Shown piece by piece: positions 55,023-63,126 of a stretch of DNA of 64,000 nt (positions are counted from its first letter, which is position 1; the number at the start of each line of letters is the position of its first letter). The notes under the pieces are model-generated. The model was not told the origin of the DNA. It searched no databases and was given only the letters and a program-made list of their open reading frames with translations. Source of the DNA: Mesorhizobium_K marinum (GTDB lineage: Bacteria > Pseudomonadota > Alphaproteobacteria > Rhizobiales > Rhizobiaceae); assembly GCF_040813715.1 (NCBI RefSeq), contig NZ_JBFOCH010000009.1; one strand, written 5' to 3'. Made by a program: the position numbers and the translations under genes.

Positions 55023-56972
55023 TTATGCGGCCTTGCGTCCATGCGCGGCAAGCCAGGCGTCGGTCAGTTGCCTGAAGCGCTCGGCCATGTCCGCGACCGC
55101 CTGTTCGTCTGACATCGCGCCGGCGAGCCACTTCTCGGCGGCATTCCCGAAGATCGTGCGCCCGACTGCGAAGCCCTTGACGACCGGCACGTTCGCCGTG
55201 GCCTGGAAGGCGGCCTGCAGTTCGTCCGCCGGTGCATCGAGCCCGAGCATCACGACGCCCCGGCACCGCGGATCGTTCCTCGTGATCACAGCTTCGATCG
55301 CGGCCCACGCGCCGGTCGAGGCCTGCGGCTCGAGCTTCCACCAGTCGGGCTTGATGCCGAGCGCGTAAAGCTCCTCCAGCGCACGTGCGATGGTTCCGTC
55401 GTCGAGCGCGCCGTGCTTGCCGGCGATGATCTCGACCAGCAGTTCCCGGCCGACCTTGCGGGCCGCATCGAACAGCGCCCGCAGCTTTTCCTGCTGCTCC
55501 GCCTTCAGCTCCGGGGGGTCGTCTGGATGGTAGAAGCACAGGCACTTGATGCAGTGGTCTACCGGCCAATCAACAAGCTGCGAACCGATGTCCTGGCTGA
55601 ACTCGAAGCGCAGCGGTCGCGATCCCGGCTGTTCGACCGGGCGGCCGAGCCAGGCAAAATCGTGCCGGGCAAACTCGAACATGGCGCTGCGGCCGTATTT
55701 CTCGTCGAGCAGCATGCCGTATCCGCTGCGGCCGCCTGCGACCCTGGCCGCAGCCTTGACGGCAAGAACCTTGAAGGTTTCGATCTTGCTGTCGTCGGCG
55801 CCGACGCGCCGGACGATCTCCTCGAGCTGCACGCGGTGGTCGCAGGCGAACGCCATCAGGAGGGGCACGTCGCTTCGGCGCGTCGTCGCCCAATGGATGT
55901 GATTGATCGCCTCGTCCTTGCGCAGTGCCCGGTACTTGCTGCCGTTCTCAAGGAAGAACTGCAGCTCTTCGAAGGTCGGATATTCCGGCGCGCAAAGCAG
56001 GCGCGAAACGGCGAACGCCCCGCAGGCGTTGGCCCAGGTCGCCGCGGTTTCGAAGCTTTCGCCGCCGAGCCAGCCGCGCAGCAGGCCCGACATGAACGCG
56101 TCGCCGGCGCCCAGCACGTTGTAGATTTCGATCGGAAACCCTTTTCCGACGATGCCGTCCTCTAGGTCGTCGGAGACCGGCCCTTCATAGACGATGCAGC
56201 CCATGGCGCCGCGCTTCAGCACGATCGCCGCGCTGGAAACCGCGCGGATCGCCTTGAGCGCGCCGAGCACATCGTCGACGCCCGAAGCAATCTTGATTTC
56301 TTCCTCGGTGCCGACGATCAGGTCGCAGTCGGGCAGGACCTGCCTCATCTTGGCCGACACGAAGTCCGACTTCACGTAGCGCTCGAACCCTTCGGCATGG
56401 CCAGCCAGGCCCCAGAGGTTCGGCCGGTAGTCGATGTCGAACACCACCTTGCGGCCATGCTGCCTGGCGATGCGGATCGCCTTCTGCTGGGCCGCCTCGG
56501 TATTGGACCGCGAAAAATGCGTTCCCGTGACGACGATTGCCCGGGCAGACGCGACAAACGCCTCGTCTACATCCGCTTCCGAGAGCGCCATGTCCGCGCA
56601 GTCGGTGCGCACGAAGATCATCGGCGAGACGCCCTCGTCCTCCACCGACAGCAGCACCAGTGCGGTCAGGCGTTCCGGATCGGTGACGATGCCCTCGACG
56701 GACACGCCTTCGCGGACCAGCTGCTCCCGGATGAAGCGGCCCATCTGCTCGTCGCCGACGCGGGTCAGAAGCGCCGAGCGCAAGCCGAGCCGCGCCGTAC
56801 CGACAGAGATGTTGGTCGGGCAGCCGCCGACCGACTTGGCAAAGGAGGCGCTGTCCTCGAGGCGGGTGCCGATCTGCTGGCCATAGAGGTCGACCGAGGC
56901 GCGGCCGATCGCAATGACGTCGAGCGCGTCCCTTTGCATTGCTCGTGTCGCGGCGGGTTCTCGGCTGGACAT
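55023..56972 (-). CDS. iolC: 5-dehydro-2-deoxygluconokinase with fused DUF2090 (IolC)
   Basis: A 649-residue bifunctional-looking protein. Residues about 15-340 are a PfkB/ribokinase-type kinase (SVDLYGQQIG, SVGGCPTNISVGTARLG, and the catalytic NVLGAGDAFMSGLLRG) that phosphorylates 2-deoxy-5-keto-gluconate. Residues about 345-640 are DUF2090 (MAFACDHRVQLEEI, DHCIKCLCFYHPDD, VVKGFAVGRTIFG), an aldolase-like TIM barrel thought to replace the separate IolJ aldolase. ATG 56972 follows GCGAGCAG; ATG 56939 is an alternative. First gene of the minus-strand iol operon. Confidence 0.94.
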   Translation of the reverse strand: MSSREPAATRAMQRDALDVIAIGRASVDLYGQQIGTRLEDSASFAKSVGGCPTNISVGTARLGLRSALLTRVGDEQMGRFIREQLVREGVSVEGIVTDPERLTALVLLSVEDEGVSPMIFVRTDCADMALSEADVDEAFVASARAIVVTGTHFSRSNTEAAQQKAIRIARQHGRKVVFDIDYRPNLWGLAGHAEGFERYVKSDFVSAKMRQVLPDCDLIVGTEEEIKIASGVDDVLGALKAIRAVSSAAIVLKRGAMGCIVYEGPVSDDLEDGIVGKGFPIEIYNVLGAGDAFMSGLLRGWLGGESFETAATWANACGAFAVSRLLCAPEYPTFEELQFFLENGSKYRALRKDEAINHIHWATTRRSDVPLLMAFACDHRVQLEEIVRRVGADDSKIETFKVLAVKAAARVAGGRSGYGMLLDEKYGRSAMFEFARHDFAWLGRPVEQPGSRPLRFEFSQDIGSQLVDWPVDHCIKCLCFYHPDDPPELKAEQQEKLRALFDAARKVGRELLVEIIAGKHGALDDGTIARALEELYALGIKPDWWKLEPQASTGAWAAIEAVITRNDPRCRGVVMLGLDAPADELQAAFQATANVPVVKGFAVGRTIFGNAAEKWLAGAMSDEQAVADMAERFRQLTDAWLAAHGRKAA

Positions 56973-56994
56973 GGTTCTGCTCGCTTTGGGAGTG

Positions 56995-57018
56995 ATGGAA
57001 TTGAAACACAAATTCCAT
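56995..57018. promoter_or_regulatory. iol operator 1 (perfect palindrome, iolC side)
   Basis: ATGGAATT (56995-57002), 8 bases, AATTCCAT (57011-57018): a perfect 8-bp inverted repeat 22 bp upstream of the iolC ATG, within the 115-bp iolC-iolG interval. A TTGACT (57024-57029, read on the minus strand) lies beside it, so it probably overlaps the iolC promoter -10 region. Candidate IolR (RpiR-family) site. Confidence 0.7.
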
Positions 57019-57046
57019 TTGACAGTCAATGTGGAATATTTATTCT
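57019..57046 (+). promoter_or_regulatory. Predicted iolG promoter
   Basis: A perfect -35 TTGACA (57019-57024), 16 bases, then TATTCT (57041-57046). The -35 is part of TTGACAGTCAA, a palindrome that also supplies a -35-like TTGACT to the opposite strand. Confidence 0.72.
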
Positions 57047-57057
57047 ATTTGTAGAAT
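57042..57057. promoter_or_regulatory. iol operator 2 (iolG side)
   Basis: ATTCTA (57042-57047), 4 bases, TAGAAT (57052-57057): a 6-bp inverted repeat overlapping the -10 of the iolG promoter. A second small repeat GAATA-TT-TATTC covers 57034-57045. Binding here would block iolG transcription. Sequence differs from operator 1, sharing only the GGAAT/ATTC core. Confidence 0.6.
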
Positions 57058-57087
57058 CCACCAGCGGACCTCAGGGAAGGAACTGAC

Positions 57088-58077
57088 ATGATTTCGATCG
57101 GGCTGCTCGGGGCGGGCCGCATCGGCCAGATTCACGGCAGGAACATAGCGCAATCGCCACGCGCAAGGCTGGTGGCGATCGCCGATCCGATGCCCGACGG
57201 GGCGCGGTCGCTGTCCGAGGCAACCGGGGCGCCGGTCAGGACGCCGGACGAGATCCTCGCCGATCCGTCGATCGACGCCATCCTGATCGGCACGCCGACC
57301 GATACCCATGCCGACTATATCGACAAGGCCGCAAAATCCGGCAAGGCCGTGTTCTGCGAAAAGCCGGTCGATTTGAACTCTGCCCGCATCAGGAAGACCC
57401 TGGAGCGCGTCGAAAAGGCCGGCATTCCGCTGATGATCGGCTTCAATCGCCGCTTCGATCCGAACTTCGCCGCCCTGCAGCGCAGGCTGGCCGACGGCAC
57501 CGCCGGCAATGTCGAACTGGTCACCATCCTGTCGCGCGATCCCGGCCCGCCGCCGGTTTCCTACATCGAGCGTTCCGGCGGGCTGTTCCGCGACATGATG
57601 ATCCACGACTTCGACATGGCGCGTTTCCTGCTCGGCGAGGACGCGGTGGAAGTCTTTGCGTTGGGGTCCGCGCTGGTCGATCCGGCGATCGGCAAGGCGG
57701 GCGACGTCGACACCGCAGCTGTGGTGCTGAAGACTGCGAGCGGCAAGATCTGCCAGATCTCCAACTCGCGCCGCGCCACCTACGGCTACGACCAGCGCAT
57801 CGAGGTGCACGGTTCGAAGGGGCTTCTCTCCGCCGGCAACGTGCACGAGACGACGGTAACCTTCGCCGGCGAAAGGGGCATCAGCGCCGACCCCGTCCAG
57901 AACTTCTTCCTCGAACGCTACGCTGCTGCATACCGCCACGAAATCGATGCGTTCATCGATGCGCTGGTGACCGGCAAGAAACCGAAGCCTGACGGCGTCG
58001 ACGGGCTTAAGGCGCAGATGATGGCCGACGCCGCGACCAAGTCGCGGGAAACCGGCAAGCCGGTCAAGATCGGCTGA
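57088..58077 (+). CDS. iolG: Inositol 2-dehydrogenase
   Basis: A 329-residue NAD-dependent Gfo/Idh/MocA oxidoreductase that oxidises myo-inositol to 2-keto-myo-inositol, the first step of the pathway. The Rossmann motif is GLLGAGRIGQIHGRNI, the EKP motif is FCEKPVDLN with the catalytic Lys, and FNRRFDPNF and the HDFDMARFLLGE active-site segment follow. It is divergent from iolC, and SDR follows 11 bp later. The start ATG has GGAAGGAACTGAC before it. Confidence 0.93.
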   Translation: MISIGLLGAGRIGQIHGRNIAQSPRARLVAIADPMPDGARSLSEATGAPVRTPDEILADPSIDAILIGTPTDTHADYIDKAAKSGKAVFCEKPVDLNSARIRKTLERVEKAGIPLMIGFNRRFDPNFAALQRRLADGTAGNVELVTILSRDPGPPPVSYIERSGGLFRDMMIHDFDMARFLLGEDAVEVFALGSALVDPAIGKAGDVDTAAVVLKTASGKICQISNSRRATYGYDQRIEVHGSKGLLSAGNVHETTVTFAGERGISADPVQNFFLERYAAAYRHEIDAFIDALVTGKKPKPDGVDGLKAQMMADAATKSRETGKPVKIG

Positions 58078-58088
58078 GGGAGACAAGC

Positions 58089-58916
58089 ATGTTTGACGCA
58101 AGCTCGCTGAAGAATTCCTCGCTCGAAGGCAAGGTCGCCATCGTCACCGGTTCCACCCAGGGCCTCGGCGAAGGGACGGCGCATCTCTTCGCCGACCGCG
58201 GCATAGCCGGCCTCGTCATCACCGGGCGCAGTGCCGAGCGCGGCGCCAGGGTCAAGGCGGACCTCGAAGCCAGGGGCGTGAAGACGGTGTTCGTGGCCGC
58301 CGACCTCGCCTCGATGGACGACACGAGGAAGATCGTGGCCGAGGCCGACCGGGCGTTCGGCCGGGTCGACATCCTCGTCAATTCGGCCGGCATCACCGAC
58401 CGCGGCACGATCTGGGACACCAGCCCCGACCTGTTCGACGCGATGTTCGCGGTCAACGTGCGCGCTCCGTTCTTCCTGATGCAGGATGCGCTCAAGATCA
58501 TGCGGCGCGAGAAGATCGAGGGCTCGATCGTCAACATCATCTCGATGTCGGGGCACGGCGGCCAGAGCTTCATCACGGCCTACTGCGCGTCGAAGGGCGC
58601 GCTGATCACGCTGACCCGCAACGTCGCCTACTCCGTGATGAACCACCGCATCCGCGTCAACGGCCTGACGATAGGCCACATGAACACGCCGGGCGAGGAC
58701 CGCATCATGAAGACCTATCACGGCGCGGAGGACGGCTGGCTGGCCGATGCCGAGAAGACCAAGCCGTTCGGCCGTCTTCTCGAGGTCGGCGAGGTCGCCC
58801 GCGCCATCGCCTACCTGTCGAGTGCGGAAAGCGGCATGATGACCGGCTCGATCATCGATTTCGACCAGCAGGTGCGCGGCGCGGGCGACGCTCCGTATCC
58901 GCCGCCGGCCGTCTGA
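58089..58916 (+). CDS. SDR-family oxidoreductase in the inositol locus
   Basis: A 275-residue short-chain dehydrogenase. The cofactor motif TGSTQGLGEG is near residues 20-29; NSAGITDRG, the catalytic Ser in IISMSGHGG and Tyr/Lys in AYCASKGA follow. The C-terminal tail ends in a Pro-rich PYPPPAV. It is immediately downstream of iolG and therefore probably co-transcribed from the iol promoter. It may oxidise another inositol isomer or an alternative sugar. The substrate is not known. The TGSTQGLGEG form differs from the galactose dehydrogenase type at 6.6 kb. Confidence 0.82.
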   Translation: MFDASSLKNSSLEGKVAIVTGSTQGLGEGTAHLFADRGIAGLVITGRSAERGARVKADLEARGVKTVFVAADLASMDDTRKIVAEADRAFGRVDILVNSAGITDRGTIWDTSPDLFDAMFAVNVRAPFFLMQDALKIMRREKIEGSIVNIISMSGHGGQSFITAYCASKGALITLTRNVAYSVMNHRIRVNGLTIGHMNTPGEDRIMKTYHGAEDGWLADAEKTKPFGRLLEVGEVARAIAYLSSAESGMMTGSIIDFDQQVRGAGDAPYPPPAV

Positions 58917-59078
58917 AGGCAGGCATTCGAGCCGGGTTCTCGCCTCCAGCCCGCTGGCCCGAGGCGGAGGTTGCCCTTTCTCCTGCGCTCCACATCGGTT
59001 AAGCCGGAAGTCGCAAAAAAAGATGCGAGGCCGGTGAACCCTTTGCCGCCGAACCGCGACTGAGCCTGCAGGAGCCTC

Positions 59079-59660
59079 ATGGTTGCCACAACCACAGCAC
59101 CCGGCCATCAGTCAGACCACGAGCTGGTAGCGCGGGTCGCCAGGGGAGATCGCGCCGCCGTAAGGCTCCTGTTCACGCGCCACCACGCCCGGGTCTACCG
59201 GTTCGTCGCGCGCCAGACGGGATCGGAAATGATGGCAGACGACATCGCGAACGAAGTGTTCCTGGAAGTATGGCGGCAGGCATCGGCCTTCGAGGGCCGT
59301 TCCGAGGTGTCCACCTGGCTGCTCGGCATCGCGCGCTTCAAGGCGCTGTCGGCGCTGCGCAAGAAGAAGGAGGAATGGCTCGACGACGCGGATGCGGCGG
59401 CAATTCCCGACAGCGCGGACACCCCTGAAGTGGCGGTCATGAAGGACGACAAGGCTTCCGCCCTGCGCCGCATGGTCAACGCCCTGCCCGAGGAGCATCG
59501 AAGCGTCATCGACCTTGCCTACTACCACGCCAAATCGGTGGCCGAGGTGGCCGAGATTCTCTCGATCCCCGTCGCCACGGTGAAGACCCGCATGTTCTAC
59601 GCCCGCAAGAAGCTTGGCGAGGCGCTCCAGGCGGCCGGCTTCGAAAGGGGATGGCCATGA
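59079..59660 (+). CDS. ECF-type RNA polymerase sigma factor
   Basis: A 193-residue sigma-70 family protein of ECF type. Region 2 covers about residues 15-85 (DRAAVRLLFTRHHARVYRF, ADDIANEVFLEVWRQ) and region 4 about 125-180 (ALPEEHRSVIDLAYYHAKSVAEVAEIL, VKTRMFYARKKLGE). There is no region 3. The next gene, overlapping by ATGA, encodes a membrane anti-sigma factor, followed by a subtilisin-like protease. The 160 bp before the gene show no clear promoter that could be autoregulated. Confidence 0.92.
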   Translation: MVATTTAPGHQSDHELVARVARGDRAAVRLLFTRHHARVYRFVARQTGSEMMADDIANEVFLEVWRQASAFEGRSEVSTWLLGIARFKALSALRKKKEEWLDDADAAAIPDSADTPEVAVMKDDKASALRRMVNALPEEHRSVIDLAYYHAKSVAEVAEILSIPVATVKTRMFYARKKLGEALQAAGFERGWP

Positions 59661-60328
59661 GCATCGACGACAACGGCGCGTCCGCCGACATGTCACGCCG
59701 CGACGAACTGGAAGCGTTGCTGCCGTTCTACCTGAACGGCACGCTCGAAGGCTCCGACCTCGCGGCCGTCGAACACTGGCTGGCGACCGACGCGGAAGCC
59801 GCCGCCGCTCTGGCGGAGGCCGAACTCGAGTTCTCCGGCGCGTCTGCGGCCAACGAGGCGATACGGCCGCCACCGGACGCGCTCAGCCGCTTCGCCAGGG
59901 CACTCGAGGCAGAGGCGGGCCCGGAACGCGCAGCCGAACCCTCGCTCTTTGCGAAACTCTGGGATGCCTTCTGGTCGATTCCGGCGAGTGTCGCCTGGGC
60001 CGCTGCGGCTGCCGCGGTGGCGCTCGTCCTGGTGCAGACCGTGATGGAGCCCGGTGGGCGCGGCGCCGTCGAAATCGCCGGCACCGGTCAGGCGGAGCAG
60101 CCTTTCGCGCTCGTCACCTTCAAGCCGGATGCGCGCATGTCCGACATCGCGGCGTTCCTGTCCGAGCAGGGCGCCAGCATCGTGTCGGGCCCGGCCCCGG
60201 GTGGCGTCTTCAAGGTCGTCATTCCCGCCGGCACGGTTGCGGAGTACGATCGCATCGTCGGCCTTATTGCTGCCCAGCCCTTTGCCGACACTGCAATCAC
60301 CGGGAGGAAGCCGGATAATGGCGGTTAG
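59657..60328 (+). CDS. Membrane anti-sigma factor
   Basis: A 223-residue single-pass membrane protein. The cytoplasmic N-terminal ~80 residues form a helical anti-sigma-like domain (RDELEALLPFYLNGTLEGSDLAAVEHWL), without the Cys pair of zinc-binding ZAS proteins. One transmembrane segment lies near residue 110-125 (SVAWAAAAAAVALVLVQTV), and a periplasmic domain of about 90 residues follows (FALVTFKPDARMSDIAAFL). Start and stop overlap both neighbours, so the three genes are co-translated. ATG 59657 is preferred; ATG 59651 is in frame. Confidence 0.85.
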   Translation: MSIDDNGASADMSRRDELEALLPFYLNGTLEGSDLAAVEHWLATDAEAAAALAEAELEFSGASAANEAIRPPPDALSRFARALEAEAGPERAAEPSLFAKLWDAFWSIPASVAWAAAAAAVALVLVQTVMEPGGRGAVEIAGTGQAEQPFALVTFKPDARMSDIAAFLSEQGASIVSGPAPGGVFKVVIPAGTVAEYDRIVGLIAAQPFADTAITGRKPDNGG

Positions 60329-61739
60329 CGCGGGAAAGGCGATTGCCCTTTTGGTTGCGGCGGCGACGATTGTCGCCGCCTTCGCAGCATCCGCACAGAC
60401 CAATGACCCGAGCCTGACCGACGAAGATCTCGACTGCCTGCGGCGGCAGGCGGCCGGCCTTGATTGCGCGCCGGGCGCGGATTCCGCGAGCGATGCGGCG
60501 GCGCCGGGTGGCGTCGTGCTGCTTCCGGCTTTGATCGTCGATCTGTTCCCAAATCCGCCGCCCGCCGAGCCTGTTGTGCCTGCAGCCTCGAGGGCGACAA
60601 CCGAGCCGACGCCCACCCCGCCGGCGCCACCCGCCCAACCTCCGGGTTCCTTGGCCGCCCAGCCGCCGGTCGTCGCGCCGGTGGCCGTGCAGGGCGCGTT
60701 CGTGCCCGATGAGGTGCTGGTCACGGTCGACGGCGATCCGCAGGCCGTCGCCGAGATCGCCGCAGCCCTCGGCCTCGAGGTGCGCTCTCAACGCACATCC
60801 GGCCTGCTGGGCTCGACCCTGGTGCGATACGGCATCCCCGACGGCCGGCCGGTCGGCCTGGTGCTCGCGCAGCTTGCCGGCGACGGCCGCGTGACGCGCC
60901 GCGCGCCCAATCACATCTACGACCTGCAGCAGGCGGCCGGAGCGGTGAGCTACGCCTTCCAGCGCATCGCCCTGCAGCCGGACAGCGCCAGCGGCGAGGG
61001 TGTCGCCGTCGCCGTGATCGACACCGCGATCGACGAGACCCATCCGGCCATCAGGGACGCCATCGCCGGCCAGTTCGATGCGCTCCCCGGCATCGAGATC
61101 GCCGCCCGCGACCACGGCACGTCCGTTGCCGGCCTTATCGCCGGCGTCGGCGCTTTCCGCGGCATCGCGCCCGGCGCCAAGATCTTCCATGCGCGCGCCT
61201 TCGAAGGCGGCAAGTCGAACATGGACATCATCCTGTCGGCGCTCGACTGGGCCGCCGGGCAGGATGTCCGCATCGTCAACATGAGTTTCGTCGGGCCGAG
61301 CAACGAGATGCTCGAGGCGGCCTGCGCCGCCGCGCGCGACCGCGACATCGTGCTGGTCGCCGCCGCCGGCAATAACGGCCCCGGGGCCCCCTACGGCTAT
61401 CCGGCCGCCTATGACGGGGTCATCGCCGTCACCGCCACGGACGAAAAGGACCGGCTGATGGCGCAGGCCAACCGCGGGCCCTACGTGTTCGTGGCCGCGC
61501 CCGGCGTCAACGTGATCGCGCCGGTCGGCGGCGGGCAGGACCTGGTCACCGGAACCTCCTTCGCCGCCGCAGTTGTGTCCGGCGCCATCGCCAATCTTAT
61601 CCACGCCGAGCCCGATCGCTCGGCCGACTGGATCGAGGCGGCCTTGTCGTCGACGGCCAGGGATCTCGGGACCACTGGGCGCGACTCCGACTTCGGTTTC
61701 GGGTTGATCGACGCTGCTGCGGCCAATTCAATCGAATAG
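60318..61739 (+). CDS. Exported subtilisin-like (S8) serine protease
   Basis: A 473-residue protein. A signal peptide (residues 1-26, AAFAASAQ) is followed by a Pro/Ala-rich linker of about 110 residues and an inhibitor-I9-like propeptide segment (VPDEVLVTVDGDPQAVAEIA). The peptidase domain comes next, with Asp235 (VIDTAID), His266 (RDHGTSVAG) and Ser414 (GTSFAAAVVSG), and AAGNNG supplies the oxyanion Asn. The start overlaps the anti-sigma gene. A sigma/anti-sigma/protease trio suggests envelope-stress control; the protease could be target or regulator. It is convergent with aglR, 4 bp apart. Confidence 0.9.
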   Translation: MAVSAGKAIALLVAAATIVAAFAASAQTNDPSLTDEDLDCLRRQAAGLDCAPGADSASDAAAPGGVVLLPALIVDLFPNPPPAEPVVPAASRATTEPTPTPPAPPAQPPGSLAAQPPVVAPVAVQGAFVPDEVLVTVDGDPQAVAEIAAALGLEVRSQRTSGLLGSTLVRYGIPDGRPVGLVLAQLAGDGRVTRRAPNHIYDLQQAAGAVSYAFQRIALQPDSASGEGVAVAVIDTAIDETHPAIRDAIAGQFDALPGIEIAARDHGTSVAGLIAGVGAFRGIAPGAKIFHARAFEGGKSNMDIILSALDWAAGQDVRIVNMSFVGPSNEMLEAACAAARDRDIVLVAAAGNNGPGAPYGYPAAYDGVIAVTATDEKDRLMAQANRGPYVFVAAPGVNVIAPVGGGQDLVTGTSFAAAVVSGAIANLIHAEPDRSADWIEAALSSTARDLGTTGRDSDFGFGLIDAAAANSIE

Positions 61740-61743
61740 CCGG

Positions 61744-62766
61744 CTAAGTTTTGGCCACCGCGATCGACGCCCGCACCACCAAGTCGACAGGCCAGATTTC
61801 GCCGAGCGGTTCGGTCTCCTGGCCTGAGAGCCTGGTAGCCAGCCTTTCGGCGACCCGCTCTCCGGCTGCGCGGATCGATGAGCGGGTGGTCGTCAGCGGC
61901 ACCGAGAAATTCTCGGGCTTGAGCCATGGGAACACATCGTCATGCGCGACCAGCGACACGTCGGCGGGCACCGCGAGCCCCAGGTCGCGGATGGCGCGCA
62001 CGATGCCGAGCGCCATCATCAGGCTGGAGCAAAGAATGGCGGTCGGCGGTTCGTCGCCCCGGAGCAGGCTCATCGCCGCGCGAAACCCCTCCTCCTCGGT
62101 CATGGCCGCGGACCGGATCCGGGCAGGCGGCAGGGCAAGACCGCTGGCGGCGAGCGCGCGTCGCACGCCGCGTTCGCGGAAGATCGCGAAAGTCTGGCTG
62201 GTGTCGCCGTTGATCAGCGCGACGCGTGTGTGGCCGAGTTGCAGGAGCAGACGGGCCGCATCGTGGAAGCCGGCCTCGTTGTCGATGTCCAGGTGGGGGT
62301 AGTCGAAGCCCAGGCCCTCGCTGCGTCCGTGCACGATGAACGGCAGGCCAAGCTGGTTGAGAAGCGCGATGCGACGATCCGCCGGACGGGGCGAGGAGAC
62401 GTAGACGGCGTCGACCTGCTTGTTGGCGACGATCCGCCGATAGGTGGTTTCTTCGTCGTCCGCCGCCGTCGGCGACAGTACGAGGTCGAGCTCGTGGCCG
62501 CGCGCGTAGTCGCCGAGGCCGGACAGGAACTCGACGAAATGCGGGTCGATGTCGACCGATGCGCCGGTCGGCATCACGTAGCCGATCATGCCGGCCTTGC
62601 CGGTCGCCAGTCGCCGCGCGCTCGGGTTCGGGCGATAGCCGTGCCGCTTGGCGGCATCGGCCACGCGCCGGCGGGTCTCCTCGCTCACCTCCGGATAGCC
62701 GTTCAGCGCGCGGCTGACCGTCGTCTGCGACAGCGCCAGCATGTTGGATAGCTGTTTGAGGTTCAC
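61744..62766 (-). CDS. aglR: LacI-family repressor of alpha-glucoside genes (AglR-like)
   Basis: A 340-residue regulator. The N-terminal HTH is VNLKQLSNMLALSQTTVSRAL followed by GYPEVSEETRRRV. The rest is a periplasmic-binding-protein-like sugar-sensing domain (VDAVYVSSPRP, LDIDNEAGFHDAARLLLQLG, VALINGD, LVAHDDVFPWL). The assignment to AglR rests on the divergent aglE gene and on the matching operators in the interval. GTG 62766 is the start: GGAG precedes it and the HTH begins at residue 1. The longer frame from 62820 would cross the operator. Confidence 0.88.
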   Translation of the reverse strand: MNLKQLSNMLALSQTTVSRALNGYPEVSEETRRRVADAAKRHGYRPNPSARRLATGKAGMIGYVMPTGASVDIDPHFVEFLSGLGDYARGHELDLVLSPTAADDEETTYRRIVANKQVDAVYVSSPRPADRRIALLNQLGLPFIVHGRSEGLGFDYPHLDIDNEAGFHDAARLLLQLGHTRVALINGDTSQTFAIFRERGVRRALAASGLALPPARIRSAAMTEEEGFRAAMSLLRGDEPPTAILCSSLMMALGIVRAIRDLGLAVPADVSLVAHDDVFPWLKPENFSVPLTTTRSSIRAAGERVAERLATRLSGQETEPLGEIWPVDLVVRASIAVAKT

Positions 62767-62782
62767 GTCGACTCCGTTCGCC

Positions 62783-62792
62783 AAAGCGCTTT
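62783..62792. promoter_or_regulatory. aglR-side operator (AAAGCGCTTT palindrome)
   Basis: A 10-bp LacI-type palindrome in the longer sequence CCAAAGCGCTTTCAAA, 17 bp upstream of the aglR GTG. Its position in the leader suggests autoregulation. Confidence 0.78.
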
Positions 62793-62958
62793 CAAACCGA
62801 TTTCTCCGGTGGCCGGGCAAGCCGTGCGCCGGTGAAGGCTTTGATCATATCGCCATTGGACGGCGGAGAAAACCGCAACGGCAGCCAAAAGGCTGCAAAA
62901 TATGATGCAATGCGGCAGGACACCTTCATGCGCGTAAAACGACTAGACCACATTTCGC

Positions 62959-62988
62959 TTGACTTGCCGGGCGATCAATGTCGATATT
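62959..62988 (+). promoter_or_regulatory. Predicted aglE promoter
   Basis: TTGACT (62959-62964), 18 bases, then GATATT (62983-62988), with the operator starting 10 bp downstream. The remaining part of the 360-bp aglR-aglE interval includes a perfect hairpin GCAGCC-AAAA-GGCTGC (62881-62896) and no credible gene. Confidence 0.55.
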
Positions 62989-62997
62989 CCGGCAGCC

Positions 62998-63007
62998 AAA
63001 GCGCTTT
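62998..63007. promoter_or_regulatory. aglE-side operator (AAAGCGCTTT palindrome)
   Basis: Same 10-bp palindrome as on the aglR side, within CCAAAGCGCTTTGAAG, immediately downstream of the predicted -10. AglR bound here would block initiation of aglE. Confidence 0.8.
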
Positions 63008-63126
63008 GAAGATACTTTTGGATCAGTTGCGGTTGGTGTGGTCCTGAGGCAAGCTTCATTGCGGGGTCGGCAGGGCGGAATTGGAGGTTCCGTCCCATGT
63101 CACGTGATCCACAGGGAGGACTGTCG

